A stretch of 64,000 nt of DNA from Desulfoplanes formicivorans (GCF_001748225.1 NZ_BDFE01000016.1:222025-286024), one strand, 5' to 3'; positions 8,364 to 18,246 are shown, numbered from the stretch's first letter. The notes: a model not told the origin generated them from the letters alone. Made by a program: numbers and translations.

Positions 8364-10082
8364 ATGTCCCAACACGTAGTCATAATAGGCGGCGTAGCCC
8401 TAGGCCCCAAAGCGGCCTGCCGACTCAAGCGGGTCCAGCCCGACGCCAGAGTGACCATGATCGATTCCCAGAAGATCATTTCCTATGGCGGTTGCGGCAT
8501 CCCCTATCTGGTTTCCGGTGATGTCAGCGATCCCGATCAGCTTCGGACCACCAATTTCCATGCCCTGCGCGACGAGGCCTTTTTCAGGCAGGCCAAGGGC
8601 GTGGATGTGCTCTCCGAGACAACCGTCCTCAAGATTGATCGCGCCCGCAAAAAGGTTCTTGTCCAGGAAAAAGGCCAAAAACCCCGTGAAATCGGGTACG
8701 ACAAGCTGGTCCTGGCAACGGGAAGCCGTCCTCGGCCCCTGCCCATCCCCGGGACCGATCTGCCCGGCTGCCTGGCCGTGGGTTCCATGGAAGACGCCCT
8801 GACCATCAGGGAGATGGTCACCACGGGAAAGGTTTCCCGAGCGGTCATCGTGGGTGCCGGGTTCATCGGGCTGGAAATGGCCGAGGCCCTCACGGACATG
8901 TGGGGAATTGAAACCTCGGTCATCGAGGTTGCCGACCAGGTTCTTCCCGGTGTTGTCAGCAGGACCCTTGCATCCATGGCCCAGAAGCACCTCGCGGACA
9001 ACGATGTTTCCCTGCACCTCGCGGAAATGGTCACGGCCATTGAGGGTGAGGGCAAAGTGGAACGGGTCATTACCACCAAACGGACCCTGGAGGCAGATCT
9101 GGTCATCCTGGCCGCAGGCGTGCTGCCCAATGCCGAACTGGCCCGGGATGCCGGATTGAGCGTGTCCTCGTCAACAGGCGCCATTCTCGTCAACAAGACC
9201 ATGCAAACCTCGGATCCAGACATCTACAGCGGCGGTGACTGCGTAGCCATTGAGAATCTGATCACAGGCAAACCGGCCATGTTTCCCCTGGGCTCCATGG
9301 CCAACCGCCAGGGAAGGGTCATCGGGACCAACCTGGCCGGAGGACGGGCAACCTTTCCCGGAGCAGTGGGTTCCCTGTCCATCAAGCTCTTTGATGCGGG
9401 TATCGCCGGAACCGGCCTGACCCTGAAACGAGCCCAGGCCGAAGGATTCGATGCCATCAGCGCCCAGGTCATTCAGTTCGACCATGCCCATTTCTATCCG
9501 GAAAAAACCCTCATCACCCTGGAACTGGTGGTGGAAAAAGGCACCCGGCGTGTTCTCGGCATCCAGGGCATGAGCAAAAACCTCGAAGGTGTGGCTGGCA
9601 GGATCAATGCGGTTGCCGCCATCCTCAAATACAAACCCACCATCGAGGATATCAGCAATCTCGAACTGGCCTATTCCCCCCCGTTTGCCGCAGCCATGGA
9701 CGTGCTCAACGTGGTGGCCAATGTGGCTGACAACATCCTTGCCGGACGAAACACACCCATCACGCCGGATGAATTCGCCCGCATGTGGGCCGGCCGCAAG
9801 GATGACAATTTCATTGTCCTGGACTGCCGCGACAGGGATAATGCCATCAAATTCCTGGAAAAACATCCTGATTTCTGGATGAACATCACCGGAGAAACCA
9901 TTCAGGAACATGTGGACGAACTCCCCAAAGACAAAAAGATCGTTTTGATGTGCAACACCGGAGCCCGTTCCTACGAAGCCCAGGTCAAACTGACCAAGGC
10001 GGGACTGAACGACACGGTCAACCTCCAGGGCGGGTGGGGCAACCTGCGTCAATGGGGACTTGATCCCACAACGGAGGACTAA
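8364..10082 (+). CDS. CoA-disulfide reductase-like FAD/NAD oxidoreductase with C-terminal rhodanese domain
   Basis: Flavoprotein of the single-cysteine disulfide/persulfide reductase family, predicted to reduce CoA disulfide, CoA persulfide or polysulfide with NAD(P)H. The 572-residue protein has an N-terminal FAD-binding GGVALGPKAA, the redox Cys44 in YGGCGIPY, a central NAD-binding GAGFIGLEMAE, and an FAD-binding YSGGDCVA. After the dimerisation domain comes a rhodanese domain (about residues 465-572) with the active-site loop CNTGARS (Cys about 530), so it should hold a persulfide. The start at 8364 has GCAGGAG six bases upstream; an ATG at 8349 lacks one. The family is known from sulfur-respiring bacteria (Npsr-type), which fits an anaerobe; substrate not provable here. 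Confidence 0.88.
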   Translation: MSQHVVIIGGVALGPKAACRLKRVQPDARVTMIDSQKIISYGGCGIPYLVSGDVSDPDQLRTTNFHALRDEAFFRQAKGVDVLSETTVLKIDRARKKVLVQEKGQKPREIGYDKLVLATGSRPRPLPIPGTDLPGCLAVGSMEDALTIREMVTTGKVSRAVIVGAGFIGLEMAEALTDMWGIETSVIEVADQVLPGVVSRTLASMAQKHLADNDVSLHLAEMVTAIEGEGKVERVITTKRTLEADLVILAAGVLPNAELARDAGLSVSSSTGAILVNKTMQTSDPDIYSGGDCVAIENLITGKPAMFPLGSMANRQGRVIGTNLAGGRATFPGAVGSLSIKLFDAGIAGTGLTLKRAQAEGFDAISAQVIQFDHAHFYPEKTLITLELVVEKGTRRVLGIQGMSKNLEGVAGRINAVAAILKYKPTIEDISNLELAYSPPFAAAMDVLNVVANVADNILAGRNTPITPDEFARMWAGRKDDNFIVLDCRDRDNAIKFLEKHPDFWMNITGETIQEHVDELPKDKKIVLMCNTGARSYEAQVKLTKAGLNDTVNLQGGWGNLRQWGLDPTTED

Positions 10083-10145
10083 GCCACGGTTCTCCCCTTG
10101 CTGAATAATCAACCAGACAAGGGGGAACCGGCCGAAGCACACCCT

Positions 10146-10184
10146 GTTCACGTCATCCCGGACCTGATCCGGGATGACGTGAAC
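10146..10184. repeat. Perfect 17-bp inverted repeat, REP-like
   Basis: Two perfect 17-base arms (10146-10162 and 10168-10184) around a five-base loop, core CGTCATCCCGGA. The same core occurs inside the leuD-leuC gap at 59292-59312. It is the familiar 'TCCCGGA-TCCGGGA' dispersed palindrome type of bacterial intergenic DNA. It lies 60 bp after the upstream stop codon and could also act as a transcript end, although no T-run follows. Confidence 0.75.
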
Positions 10185-10243
10185 ACGAAAACCCGTTTTC
10201 ATCATTCCCTTTGACCGGTGCAGCATTCCGGACCAATACAACC

Positions 10244-10259
10244 TGCGCACTGCGCACTT
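10244..10259. repeat. Copy of intergenic CTGCGCACTGCGCACT repeat
   Basis: Two tandem CTGCGCA units lie just upstream of the ribosome-binding site of the following gene. The same words occur at 8266-8306, 25245-25280 (opposite orientation) and 45943-46004. Confidence 0.55.
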
Positions 10260-10276
10260 TCCACCAGGAGTTTTAC

Positions 10277-11539
10277 ATGTCCCCCTGCCCAGCCCACCAT
10301 CTGCGATTGACCCGGGAAGATATCCGCCAGATCCAGCTTGAGCGGCTGCAATCCACCCTGCACAGGGTTCGACGCCGGGTGGCCTTTTACAAGCAACGCT
10401 TCCAGGAGACGGGATTCAATCCCGACCAGTTCGAATCTCTGGATGATATGGTCAAGCTCCCCTTTACCACGGAGCAGGATCTGTCCGATGCCTATCCCTA
10501 TGACATGTTCTGCATCCCCTTGCGCGATGTTGTCCGCATCCATACCACCACGGGACGGGGCAACTCCCCCATTGTCATTGGCAATTCCGAACGCGACCTG
10601 ACCAACAGGGCCAAGCTTCTGGCTCGGGTCTACACCTCCATCGGTTTGACCAGTGAAGACGTTTTCCAGATCACCCTGCGCTATGGCCTGGGGACCGGGG
10701 CCTTTTCCTTCCACGATGCAGCCCGGGAAATCGGCGCATCAACCATTCCCACCTCGGTGGGTCATACGGACAAACAGCTCAAAATCATGCGCGACTTCGG
10801 CACATCCTGCCTCATCGCCACCCCGGGATACGCCAGGATTCTCCTGGAAGCCATGGAATCTCGCGGTATGACCCCCTCCATGCTCCGGCTCAAGGCCATT
10901 CTGCTCACGGGCGAGCCCTGGTCCACCAACCTGGCGGCCGACCTGGAGCAGGGATTCCAGGCCCCTGTCTATGACATCTACGGACTCAGCGCGGTCTGCG
11001 GACCTGGCATTGCCGCCCAATGTCAGGAAAAAACAGGGCTGCACCTGCAGGAAGACATGGTTTATGCGGAAATCATTGATCCCCAATCAGGCAAGCCTGT
11101 CGCGCCCGGCCAATGGGGCGAACTGGTACTGACCACCCTGGTGGAAGAGGCCGTTCCGGTGATCCGCTACAGGACAGGAGATAGGGCCAGATTGCTTACC
11201 TCACCCTGTGCCTGTGGCAGCACGTTCCGACTTTTGGACCATGTTCCGGGCAGGATCGACGATGTTCTGATCGTCAAGGGAATCAATATCGCCCCGGAAA
11301 TGATCGAACGGGTGCTTACGGATGTTTTGGGAACCGCGGTTTCCTGGAAAGCCGAAGTCACGGGAGAAGGTCCGACCCAACAGCTTGTTCTGCGCATCGG
11401 TATCACCGAACCCCTGTTCTTTGATCAGATGAAACGCCAGCGGGCCATGGTGGATCGTCTCCGTCACGCCTTTGCCCAGTGGATCGGTGTCACGCCCAGA
11501 ATTCTCCTGGTAGAACCCCAAAGCGTGAACAACGGGTAA
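10277..11539 (+). CDS. paaK: Phenylacetate--CoA ligase family protein
   Basis: Adenylate-forming acyl-CoA ligase; family members activate phenylacetate or related aromatic acids with ATP and CoA. The 420-residue protein matches PaaK in length and pattern: an N-terminal RVAFYKQRF segment, a phosphate-loop region HTTTGRGNSP, a Y-G-L-G-T-G-A core stretch, YDIYGLSAVCGPG, YRTGDRARL, and the C-terminal hinge segment GRIDDVLIVKGINIAPEMIE. The usual TSGTTG loop is altered to TTGRGN. The start at 10277 follows AGGAG by six bases. Location after liv genes suggests uptake and activation of amino-acid-derived aromatic acids; that is inference. Confidence 0.88.
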   Translation: MSPCPAHHLRLTREDIRQIQLERLQSTLHRVRRRVAFYKQRFQETGFNPDQFESLDDMVKLPFTTEQDLSDAYPYDMFCIPLRDVVRIHTTTGRGNSPIVIGNSERDLTNRAKLLARVYTSIGLTSEDVFQITLRYGLGTGAFSFHDAAREIGASTIPTSVGHTDKQLKIMRDFGTSCLIATPGYARILLEAMESRGMTPSMLRLKAILLTGEPWSTNLAADLEQGFQAPVYDIYGLSAVCGPGIAAQCQEKTGLHLQEDMVYAEIIDPQSGKPVAPGQWGELVLTTLVEEAVPVIRYRTGDRARLLTSPCACGSTFRLLDHVPGRIDDVLIVKGINIAPEMIERVLTDVLGTAVSWKAEVTGEGPTQQLVLRIGITEPLFFDQMKRQRAMVDRLRHAFAQWIGVTPRILLVEPQSVNNG

Positions 11540-11557
11540 CAGACAAAATCAACCGGT

Positions 11558-11607
11558 AACAACAATCCCCTGGTTTTCCCGATCATGGAAACCAGGGGAT
11601 TGTTGTT
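11558..11607. terminator. Bidirectional terminator between the paaK-like gene and the chemoreceptor gene
   Basis: A 19-base perfect inverted repeat (11558-11576 and 11589-11607) around a 12-base loop, ending in TTGTTGTT on the plus strand. It sits between convergent genes and could end both transcripts. Confidence 0.75.
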
Positions 11608-11681
11608 TGGACGAACATGCCGAAAATCCGGCAACTTCAGGTCCTCGTTCTCCGGTCATACAGCGAATGGCTTCTGATTCT

Positions 11682-13838
11682 TTACGAAACTGTTGCAGAA
11701 CGACTTTCAGCGTGGGAACAATTGTGTGTCACCTGCTTGAGCACATCCATCTCCTCAACCAGCCGGGCAATGATTCCCAGAGCCTTCTGAACATCGGAAC
11801 AGGTGGTTGCAGCAAACAGATTCATTTTGTGCAGGGCAGAATCCACCTGCTCGGCAGTGGTGGACTGGGCTTCCGACCGAAGCAGAATCTCTTGGGAACC
11901 CGCTTCAGCCTCCCTGGAAAGGGAAACAATTTCTTCAAGACTTTCACGGGATGCAGCAGACATGGTCACGCAATGATCAACAGCCTTGGCTGCATTTTTC
12001 ATCCGCGTCGTGCTTTGCAGAATCACCGAACGCGTGGAATCCACATTGGCGGTAACTTCCTTGGTTGCGGACATGGTTCGTTCCGCAAGCTTGCGCACTT
12101 CATCGGCCACAACGGCAAACCCTCGCCCGGCCTCTCCGGCACGAGCCGCTTCAATGGCCGCATTCAGGGCCAGCAGGTTGGTCTGGTCAGCAATGTCTCC
12201 GATAATCCCGGCAATGGACGTGATCTGACCGAGCATATTACCCAGCCCATCCAAATCAGCCTTCAACTTGTCCGTCATTTTGCTGACCGAAGAAACAGCA
12301 TCCACGCTGGCCTGGACGCGCTCCAATCCGTCATCGGCCTTCTGCCTGACACACCGGGATCCCTTGACTCCATGTCGAGCTGCCGCAGCAACATCTTCCA
12401 CCGCTTGGAGCATCACGGTCATGGCTTCGGAGATCTGGGAAGCGTGCTCTTTTTGGTCCCTGGCCCCGCCACCCACGGTGTTGAGTTCCAGATTGAGTTC
12501 TCCGGCCAGATCAAGGATGACCAAGGTCAGCTCATCAGCCTTGCGAACCAGGGTATTCAGGGTTCCAAGCATTTTGGCCAGCTGTTGCTGCTGGGCCTCG
12601 GTCTCGGCCTCGGATTCCTGGGCGCGCTTGGCATGTATCTCGGCCTGTTCGGCTTTGTGTCGAGCATCGTCAGTCTGCGTGCGCAGATTTGAAACCATGA
12701 TGAAAATGGCCTTTTTGAGGACCTCCCATTCAGGCCTGAATGTCGCGTCCATCTTGGCTTCCAAATCACCTTGGGCCACAGCACAGGCAAACCCCTTGAT
12801 ACGCTCCAATGGTCTGAACAATTCCCGGCTGAGAAAAAAAACAGCCAAAACAACCACAACCACTGACAGCAGCATCCCCAGAATGAAAACCTGATGTCTG
12901 AGATGGACCGTGGACTCAAGGATCGTGCCCATATCCGCGCGGGTAACCAGGGCCCATGCATTGGAGCCCATGTTAAAAGGAGCAAAGGCCACAAGGAGTT
13001 CATTGCCCAAGCGGTCCCTGGCCGGAACAATCCCGGTCTCCCCCTTGAGAGCTCGTTGGACCGGATCATTCAACCCGGGCAGAAAAAACGTGGCAACCGG
13101 CTCCTGTTTTCTATGGCGCCCCAAAAGATCCTGACCAAAAGCCAGGGTCTTGACCCCGTCTGCCTGGACACCCGTACTGTCCAGAATGGATGCCAGATGA
13201 TTCGGCCCGACAACAAGGATGGCTGCTCCGGCGTGCTCGCCGGTATGGTCTAGAACCGGCGCACCCACAAAGGCACAGGGCTCCCCACCGGCGGGTTCAT
13301 AGGGCAACAAATCCGAAACGCTTTGACGGCCCTGCATGGCCTGCTTCCAGACATGAGCAAGGGGCTTGTCACACAAAAATTCATGGTTGAGGTCTTGGCC
13401 AAGATCACTCCTTTTTTTCAGACTGAACACAATACGACCATAATCATCAATCAGGAGAAGATCTTCGTAGCCCAGCAGCCCGGAATAGGCCTGGAAGGAA
13501 GGGAGTACATAGGTGTAATTGTCTTCATATTCGGGAGTGTCCACATTTGCAGGCTCCCCTTTTTGGGCAGAAGCATCACTGAAATAATCCTGGAACATGA
13601 CAATGGCGTTGTAGACCTCGCTTCTGCCTGCAAGCAGCGCAACCTCCCGCTTCCACACCTCAAGCTTCTGATGTAGACCATCCCGGGCAATATCCCGTTC
13701 CATTGCCAGTCGCTCTTTGGCCTGCTCAAGGAGACTGTCCGCGGCTTGACGTACGGCAATCTCTCCTACACAACCCACCGGAATGATGGACATACTCAGA
13801 CAAAACATCAGGAAAACGACTCGAATGGAACGCTTCAT
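11682..13838 (-). CDS. Methyl-accepting chemotaxis protein
   Basis: Membrane chemoreceptor signalling to CheA/CheW. The 718-residue protein begins with a positively charged N-terminus and a membrane segment (about residues 5-22). A large periplasmic sensor region follows (about 25-325), with a [20 protein letters not shown] stretch typical of Cache-like sensors. The second membrane segment ([19 protein letters not shown]) is followed by a HAMP domain ([10 protein letters not shown]...). The cytoplasmic signalling domain contains [18 protein letters not shown], the conserved hairpin tip. I took the ATG at 13838, which follows CGGAG, rather than longer in-frame starts. No che genes are nearby; ligand unknown. 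Confidence 0.93.
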   Translation of the reverse strand: MKRSIRVVFLMFCLSMSIIPVGCVGEIAVRQAADSLLEQAKERLAMERDIARDGLHQKLEVWKREVALLAGRSEVYNAIVMFQDYFSDASAQKGEPANVDTPEYEDNYTYVLPSFQAYSGLLGYEDLLLIDDYGRIVFSLKKRSDLGQDLNHEFLCDKPLAHVWKQAMQGRQSVSDLLPYEPAGGEPCAFVGAPVLDHTGEHAGAAILVVGPNHLASILDSTGVQADGVKTLAFGQDLLGRHRKQEPVATFFLPGLNDPVQRALKGETGIVPARDRLGNELLVAFAPFNMGSNAWALVTRADMGTILESTVHLRHQVFILGMLLSVVVVVLAVFFLSRELFRPLERIKGFACAVAQGDLEAKMDATFRPEWEVLKKAIFIMVSNLRTQTDDARHKAEQAEIHAKRAQESEAETEAQQQQLAKMLGTLNTLVRKADELTLVILDLAGELNLELNTVGGGARDQKEHASQISEAMTVMLQAVEDVAAAARHGVKGSRCVRQKADDGLERVQASVDAVSSVSKMTDKLKADLDGLGNMLGQITSIAGIIGDIADQTNLLALNAAIEAARAGEAGRGFAVVADEVRKLAERTMSATKEVTANVDSTRSVILQSTTRMKNAAKAVDHCVTMSAASRESLEEIVSLSREAEAGSQEILLRSEAQSTTAEQVDSALHKMNLFAATTCSDVQKALGIIARLVEEMDVLKQVTHNCSHAESRSATVS

Positions 13839-14180
13839 GGCATGACTCCGAAAAAATGAAAACCAGAGTTCATTTACCCGGAGTTTGTGACATTTTCTTG
13901 CCCTTTGTATGACAATTTGCGAATTGGATTCTGTTTTTCCTGTTGTAAACGGTTTTGACACAAGGGCTATCAAACTCCTGCGCAAAAAATTCCCGCTCAT
14001 GGTAAAGATCACACTCAATTCACAGATTTTTGCACGTTGTCTTACCAAAATAGACTACGACTGTCCCCTGTTCCCAGGAATCACTCCTTGACGAAACGCG
14101 CAATATAGTCCATCGAATCATATAGTTCGTTACTCAATAATTGATATACAAATACAATACAAAATATTGGCCACTGTTTC
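13839..14180. other. Divergent intergenic region between chemoreceptor and diguanylate cyclase
   Basis: About 340 bp with no convincing gene. The right-hand 70 bases are A+T-rich (TTGATATACAAATACAATAC), suggesting promoter DNA for the rightward gene, but no clean -35/-10 pair can be fixed by eye. Confidence 0.5.
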
Positions 14181-15461
14181 ATGATACCTGCTTCCACATT
14201 GCGTTCACCTCTTTCCGCCAAGAGCCAATTCCATGTCCACGACTGGCTCCTGGATCGACTACGCGCAATCGAACTGTCTGTCAGGGCGAACGACCGGGAT
14301 CAGGCCCTGAAACTTCTGGAAGATCTCCGCAAGGGTGTGGCTGCAACGGAACAAGGCGACGACCTTCCAGATTCCGTGTCAATCAATGTTATGGAATCTG
14401 AAATCTGCCGACTTCAAGACCTTGTTGCCACTACCCGGGACAAGCTTGAGACTGTTATCGCCATACAGCGCGGCAACGCAGAAACCTTTGCCCGGTTTGA
14501 CCAGGCCATCAAAATGCTTCAAAACGCAGAAGATTTTAATCAAGTTCCTGCTATCATTGTAAAAATCGCCAAACTGCTTAATACGGACGGTATACGGCTC
14601 TTCCTTGACAAGGATTTATATGGAGACTTTGTGCCCGAGGGCATAGACATTCTTAACCAGGAGACCTTGCAGGCGATTTGCGCGCGGATCGCTTCGACAG
14701 AAGAACAACTTTTTCTTGGACCGTGCAGGGATATGCAGCACATTGATATGCCGGGAGGTATGGCGGATTTGTTCGCTTTTCGGAATACAGCATACCCCCG
14801 GGGATCCTGCCTAGTGTATCCGTTTTACGAACGGAGAAACAATGATTGCCCGGCTGGCCTCATCTGTCTGCACGACCAGGCGCCGGATCGGTATTCCCCC
14901 AATAAGGCTACGGATTATCTCAAACATTTCTGCTATATTTTCGGCTGTACCGTTTCCATGCTCCGGGCCCAGAAATTTCTGGAAAAAGAACGATTCACCG
15001 ACCCCCTCACAGGGGTTCCCAACAGGGCTTATCTCATGGCCTACGGGCAACAGATACTGGAATTTGCCGAACGGAAAGCCTTTCCGGTTACCCTGCTGTT
15101 CATCGATCTGAATGAGTTCAAGGCCGTCAACGACAACTATGGACATCATATCGGTGACGATCTTCTCAAAAAAGTTGCCTCATGTCTCAAGAATCTGGTG
15201 CGCAAGTATGACATGGTCGTTCGTTTGAGCGGAGACGAATTCGTGATACTTCTTCCTGGAGTGGCCCATGAAAAAACCAAACGGCTCATCGCACGGATGG
15301 AAGCCCGTATTGCTGACATTCCCGTGGGCAACGAAACTTCTTCCACAAGTCTTTCCGCATCTATTGGTGTTTCCGGATTCAAACCGGGTCAGACCATGCA
15401 GGAACTCATGGTGCATGCCGACCAGGCCATGTACGCTATCAAGCGTCAACGATACAAATAG
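14181..15461 (+). CDS. Diguanylate cyclase (GGDEF domain) with N-terminal sensor region
   Basis: Predicted to make cyclic di-GMP. The 426-residue protein has no membrane segment. Residues 1-100 are helical, about 110-255 look like a GAF-type sensor domain (FDQAIKMLQNAEDFNQVPAI..., YPFYERRNNDCPAGLICL), and 270-425 form the GGDEF domain. The latter contains DPLTGVPNRAYL, FIDLNEFKAVNDNYGHHIGD and RLSGDEFVIL, where the signature is SGDEF, an accepted active variant. No RxxD inhibitory site is obvious five residues upstream. The start is uncertain, as no good ribosome-binding site precedes 14181. It converges with the radical SAM gene. Confidence 0.9.
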   Translation: MIPASTLRSPLSAKSQFHVHDWLLDRLRAIELSVRANDRDQALKLLEDLRKGVAATEQGDDLPDSVSINVMESEICRLQDLVATTRDKLETVIAIQRGNAETFARFDQAIKMLQNAEDFNQVPAIIVKIAKLLNTDGIRLFLDKDLYGDFVPEGIDILNQETLQAICARIASTEEQLFLGPCRDMQHIDMPGGMADLFAFRNTAYPRGSCLVYPFYERRNNDCPAGLICLHDQAPDRYSPNKATDYLKHFCYIFGCTVSMLRAQKFLEKERFTDPLTGVPNRAYLMAYGQQILEFAERKAFPVTLLFIDLNEFKAVNDNYGHHIGDDLLKKVASCLKNLVRKYDMVVRLSGDEFVILLPGVAHEKTKRLIARMEARIADIPVGNETSSTSLSASIGVSGFKPGQTMQELMVHADQAMYAIKRQRYK

Positions 15462-15507
15462 CCCCCTCTTCAGCATTATCCCCTCCTTTGCTCTCCGGGG
15501 TGCGACC

Positions 15508-17142
15508 TCATCCCCATTGACAACATGATATCCGCTTGCCCTCAAGCGTAACGATTTCGTTCGTGCAGGCCATGATCCGATCAAAAAGGGCTTTGCGAAA
15601 TCGGGGCAGGGGAAACCATTTGTTTCTTCCAGCCCCGTAAAGGACGCCTTCGTTGCACAGTCGAAGCAGGATGTCCGCTCCCAATCGATCCCGACCGCCC
15701 CTGCCGCGAGCCGCATCAAGAACCTCAAAAACGGTTTTCTTCGGGGTATCCACCACACAGCCTTTGAAAAAATTGATAATCCGTGCGGTCACAAACAGGG
15801 TGTAGATATCATCCCGAGTAAAGGCTTCGGTTGTAACGGCCATGGCTGTGGAGCGCGAGGCAAAAATGTCCTCGGCTGTCATGGGCGGAAAATCCCGGGC
15901 AAGGGCACTCCCCGGTGTGAGATAAAAAATGGAGGCCCCCACAAGCACCGGAAGCCGGGCCAAAAGCACCAGGGTTTGGATCATTTCATCCAGGGTTTCC
16001 CCTGGCAGGCCAAGGATGAGGTAGGCCACGGTGTGCATTCCGATTTCACAGGCGGCCAGGGCCACCTCCTTGAATCGGGCCACGGGATGGGGCCGATGCA
16101 TCCGGGAAAGGGTTGCCGCCTGGGCCGAAACAAGGGAGAGGTTGACGTGGGTGAAACCGACCCGACGCATCTTTGCGAGCAGCTCCCTGTCCAGATGCAG
16201 ATAGGAAATCCCATTCATGGCCAGAAAGCGAACCTGTTTGCCGGCAAAGGTCTCCATGAGCAGATCCAGGAGGGTCGAAAAATCGTGTTTGTTCAAGGTC
16301 AGGTTGTCGTCCTCAAAATCAAAGACACGATAGCCCTGAGCGTATCGCAAACGGATTTCCTCCACAATATCAGCTGGATCACGGTGCTGATACCCATGTC
16401 CAAAGGTCAGGTGTACGGAGCAGAAAGCGCATCGATGGGGACAGCCCCGGGATGTGGTCACAAAACACATGGGCTGCCCCTGAAATGTGTAGTCCCGGGG
16501 ATCAAGATCCGAGAGATCGGGAAAAGGCAATGAAGCAAAGGGATAATTGGGTTCCACCGGATTGAGAATGCACCGGCCCTTGTTTTTCCATCCTAGGTTG
16601 GGGACCCGTTCCCAGGCCCGGTCACTGGTCAAGGCTTGCAAAAAGGCGACAAAAGGCCGCTCTCCCTCACCCTGGATGACAAAATCCACGTTCCTGTCTT
16701 CAAGCAGGGTCAAGGGCGCCGCACTGGCATGACTGCCCCCAATCAGAATGGGAAGATCAATGCACTGTTTGATGGCCCGGGCACAGGCAAGGACTTCCCG
16801 ATAATACGGAGAAAAAAGTGAAGAGATTCCCACAAGATGGGGTTGGTATTCCTGCACGAAATGGGCTATGGTGTCCACATCGGCTCCAAAATGGAAGTAT
16901 TGGGAAAATGACGAGAACGGACTTTGATCGTGCCCGGGGTAATAGGTCTTGAGATAGCGCAATTCTCTGGGCAGGGAGATGGTCCGACGACCACACCCCT
17001 GATGAAAATCCTTGACCAGAACCTCTATTTCAGGGAATGCCCGGTTAACGACAGCCTTGAGATAGCAAAGTCCCAACGGCTGGAGACGAACGTCGGTATC
17101 GTAGAAATCCTCTATTGGCGGCTGTATGAGAAGTATCTTCAC
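15508..17142 (-). CDS. B12-binding domain radical SAM protein
   Basis: Radical SAM enzyme with an N-terminal cobalamin-binding-like domain (about residues 1-155; DILIxPP-like start, GGSHASAAP) followed by the [4Fe-4S]/SAM motif CPHRCAFC (CX3CX2C) and the TIM-barrel core with FEDDNLTLN and LGLPGETLDEM. About 544 residues. Such proteins methylate or rearrange inactive carbon centres in lipids, cofactors or natural products; the substrate cannot be read here. The start appears to be GTG at 17142, preceded by AGAGAG; GTG at 17151 is possible. It is transcribed divergently from the receiver gene at 17224. Confidence 0.88.
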   Translation of the reverse strand: MKILLIQPPIEDFYDTDVRLQPLGLCYLKAVVNRAFPEIEVLVKDFHQGCGRRTISLPRELRYLKTYYPGHDQSPFSSFSQYFHFGADVDTIAHFVQEYQPHLVGISSLFSPYYREVLACARAIKQCIDLPILIGGSHASAAPLTLLEDRNVDFVIQGEGERPFVAFLQALTSDRAWERVPNLGWKNKGRCILNPVEPNYPFASLPFPDLSDLDPRDYTFQGQPMCFVTTSRGCPHRCAFCSVHLTFGHGYQHRDPADIVEEIRLRYAQGYRVFDFEDDNLTLNKHDFSTLLDLLMETFAGKQVRFLAMNGISYLHLDRELLAKMRRVGFTHVNLSLVSAQAATLSRMHRPHPVARFKEVALAACEIGMHTVAYLILGLPGETLDEMIQTLVLLARLPVLVGASIFYLTPGSALARDFPPMTAEDIFASRSTAMAVTTEAFTRDDIYTLFVTARIINFFKGCVVDTPKKTVFEVLDAARGRGGRDRLGADILLRLCNEGVLYGAGRNKWFPLPRFRKALFDRIMACTNEIVTLEGKRISCCQWG

Positions 17143-17223
17143 GCCATACACTCTCTTGGAAACGGGGGTTGGGGCAACCGTTGCTGTCTGCTGCTGCAGG
17201 CATCAACCAACAGGATGATTGCC

Positions 17224-17610
17224 ATGGACAAGGTGCTCAAGATATTGATCGTGGACGATGAAGCAGGGGTCCGCGAAAGCCTGGCCGACTACCTGGAGGA
17301 CCTGGGATTTACGGTGTTCACGGCAGAAAACGGCGAAAAGGCATTGGACGTGCTCGCCGACCATCCCATGGACTTGGCCATTGTCGATGTTCGACTGCCC
17401 GGCATTGACGGAACCCAAACCATTGTCAAGGCAAGAAACATCCAGCCAGACCTCAGGTATATCGTTCATACGGGCTCGGTCACCTATCAAATCGCACCAG
17501 AGCTCAAGGCCATGGGCATAACGTCCGAACAAATCCTGCACAAACCCGTTTCCAATCTGGAAACGATCATTCAAACCATCCGCAGGGTCATGCACGTATC
17601 CACCGAATGA
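17224..17610 (+). CDS. Single-domain response regulator (receiver only)
   Basis: A stand-alone receiver of 128 residues. It has the acidic pair in ILIVDDE, the phospho-acceptor aspartate in AIVDVRLPG (about Asp53), the Ser/Thr switch in VHTGS, and the conserved Lys in HKPVS. There is no output domain, so it must act through a partner or in a phosphorelay. The ATG at 17224 has AGGA eight bases upstream; an ATG at 17215 is too close to it. Its stop codon overlaps the start of the next gene (ATGA), so the two are co-translated. Confidence 0.9.
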   Translation: MDKVLKILIVDDEAGVRESLADYLEDLGFTVFTAENGEKALDVLADHPMDLAIVDVRLPGIDGTQTIVKARNIQPDLRYIVHTGSVTYQIAPELKAMGITSEQILHKPVSNLETIIQTIRRVMHVSTE

Positions 17611-18203
17611 ACAAGCGTTCCTGTACTCCGATCTTCCCGCACAGCATCCACCAGGCTTCCGCATACCTGCATCCCGGCATGATCAAAATCCTTGTTTCCC
17701 TGTATCTCTATTTCCGCGTCGCCCCTTTTCCCCATCTGACCAGCATCAAGGTCTCCCTGCTGTCCTGGATGGCCGGGATCAAGGCCAGGGAACTCCTGGT
17801 CACGGACATGGTCGGATGGGCATGGATGTTCATGATTTTATGCGGTCTGTTTGCATGGGGCGTGATTCTCTGTCAGGCCGATGCCCTGTCCCGTTTTCAA
17901 GAATTCAAGAGGTTGGTGGAAATCACGAACCGGTACGGATTCCGAACCCGCTTTTTCAAACTGTTTGCCTCATCGCGTTGCCAACGCGACGCCGCTCTGG
18001 CCGCAGCCCGGCAGGCAGGTCTCTGTCACCAGGCCAGGGAGTATTTCAAAAGTCTCGGGTACAAATGGTACCACATCCTTCCAGATACCATCCTCCAGAA
18101 CCCCTTGTGCTTTTTTCATCCCGGTTTCCTCATGGCCACCTTCATTCCCCGGCAGGTACGCAAACGATGGCGACTGGCGGACACCCCCCGCCGTCTGGCA
18201 TAG
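17607..18203 (+). CDS. Hypothetical protein with a membrane segment, coupled to the receiver gene
   Basis: A 198-residue protein I do not recognise. One strong membrane segment is visible (MVGWAWMFMILCGLFAWGVI) flanked by basic and aromatic stretches. A second hydrophobic region lies near LVSLYLYFRVAPF. The C-terminal 90 residues are rich in Arg, Cys and aromatic residues and end in RRLA. The start overlaps the receiver stop by the ATGA arrangement, so a role in the same signalling event is plausible but unproven. Confidence 0.7.
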   Translation: MNKRSCTPIFPHSIHQASAYLHPGMIKILVSLYLYFRVAPFPHLTSIKVSLLSWMAGIKARELLVTDMVGWAWMFMILCGLFAWGVILCQADALSRFQEFKRLVEITNRYGFRTRFFKLFASSRCQRDAALAAARQAGLCHQAREYFKSLGYKWYHILPDTILQNPLCFFHPGFLMATFIPRQVRKRWRLADTPRRLA

Positions 18204-18217
18204 CCACCATAATGTCC

Positions 18218-18246
18218 TTGACAAAAATCACTGGTTTTTTTTTAGT
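18218..18246 (+). promoter_or_regulatory. Putative sigma-70-type promoter for the AsmA gene
   Basis: TTGACA at 18218-18223, a 17-base spacer and TTTAGT at 18241-18246, 57 bases before the start codon. A TAGTAT two bases further on is an alternative -10. Prediction from consensus only. Confidence 0.5.
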
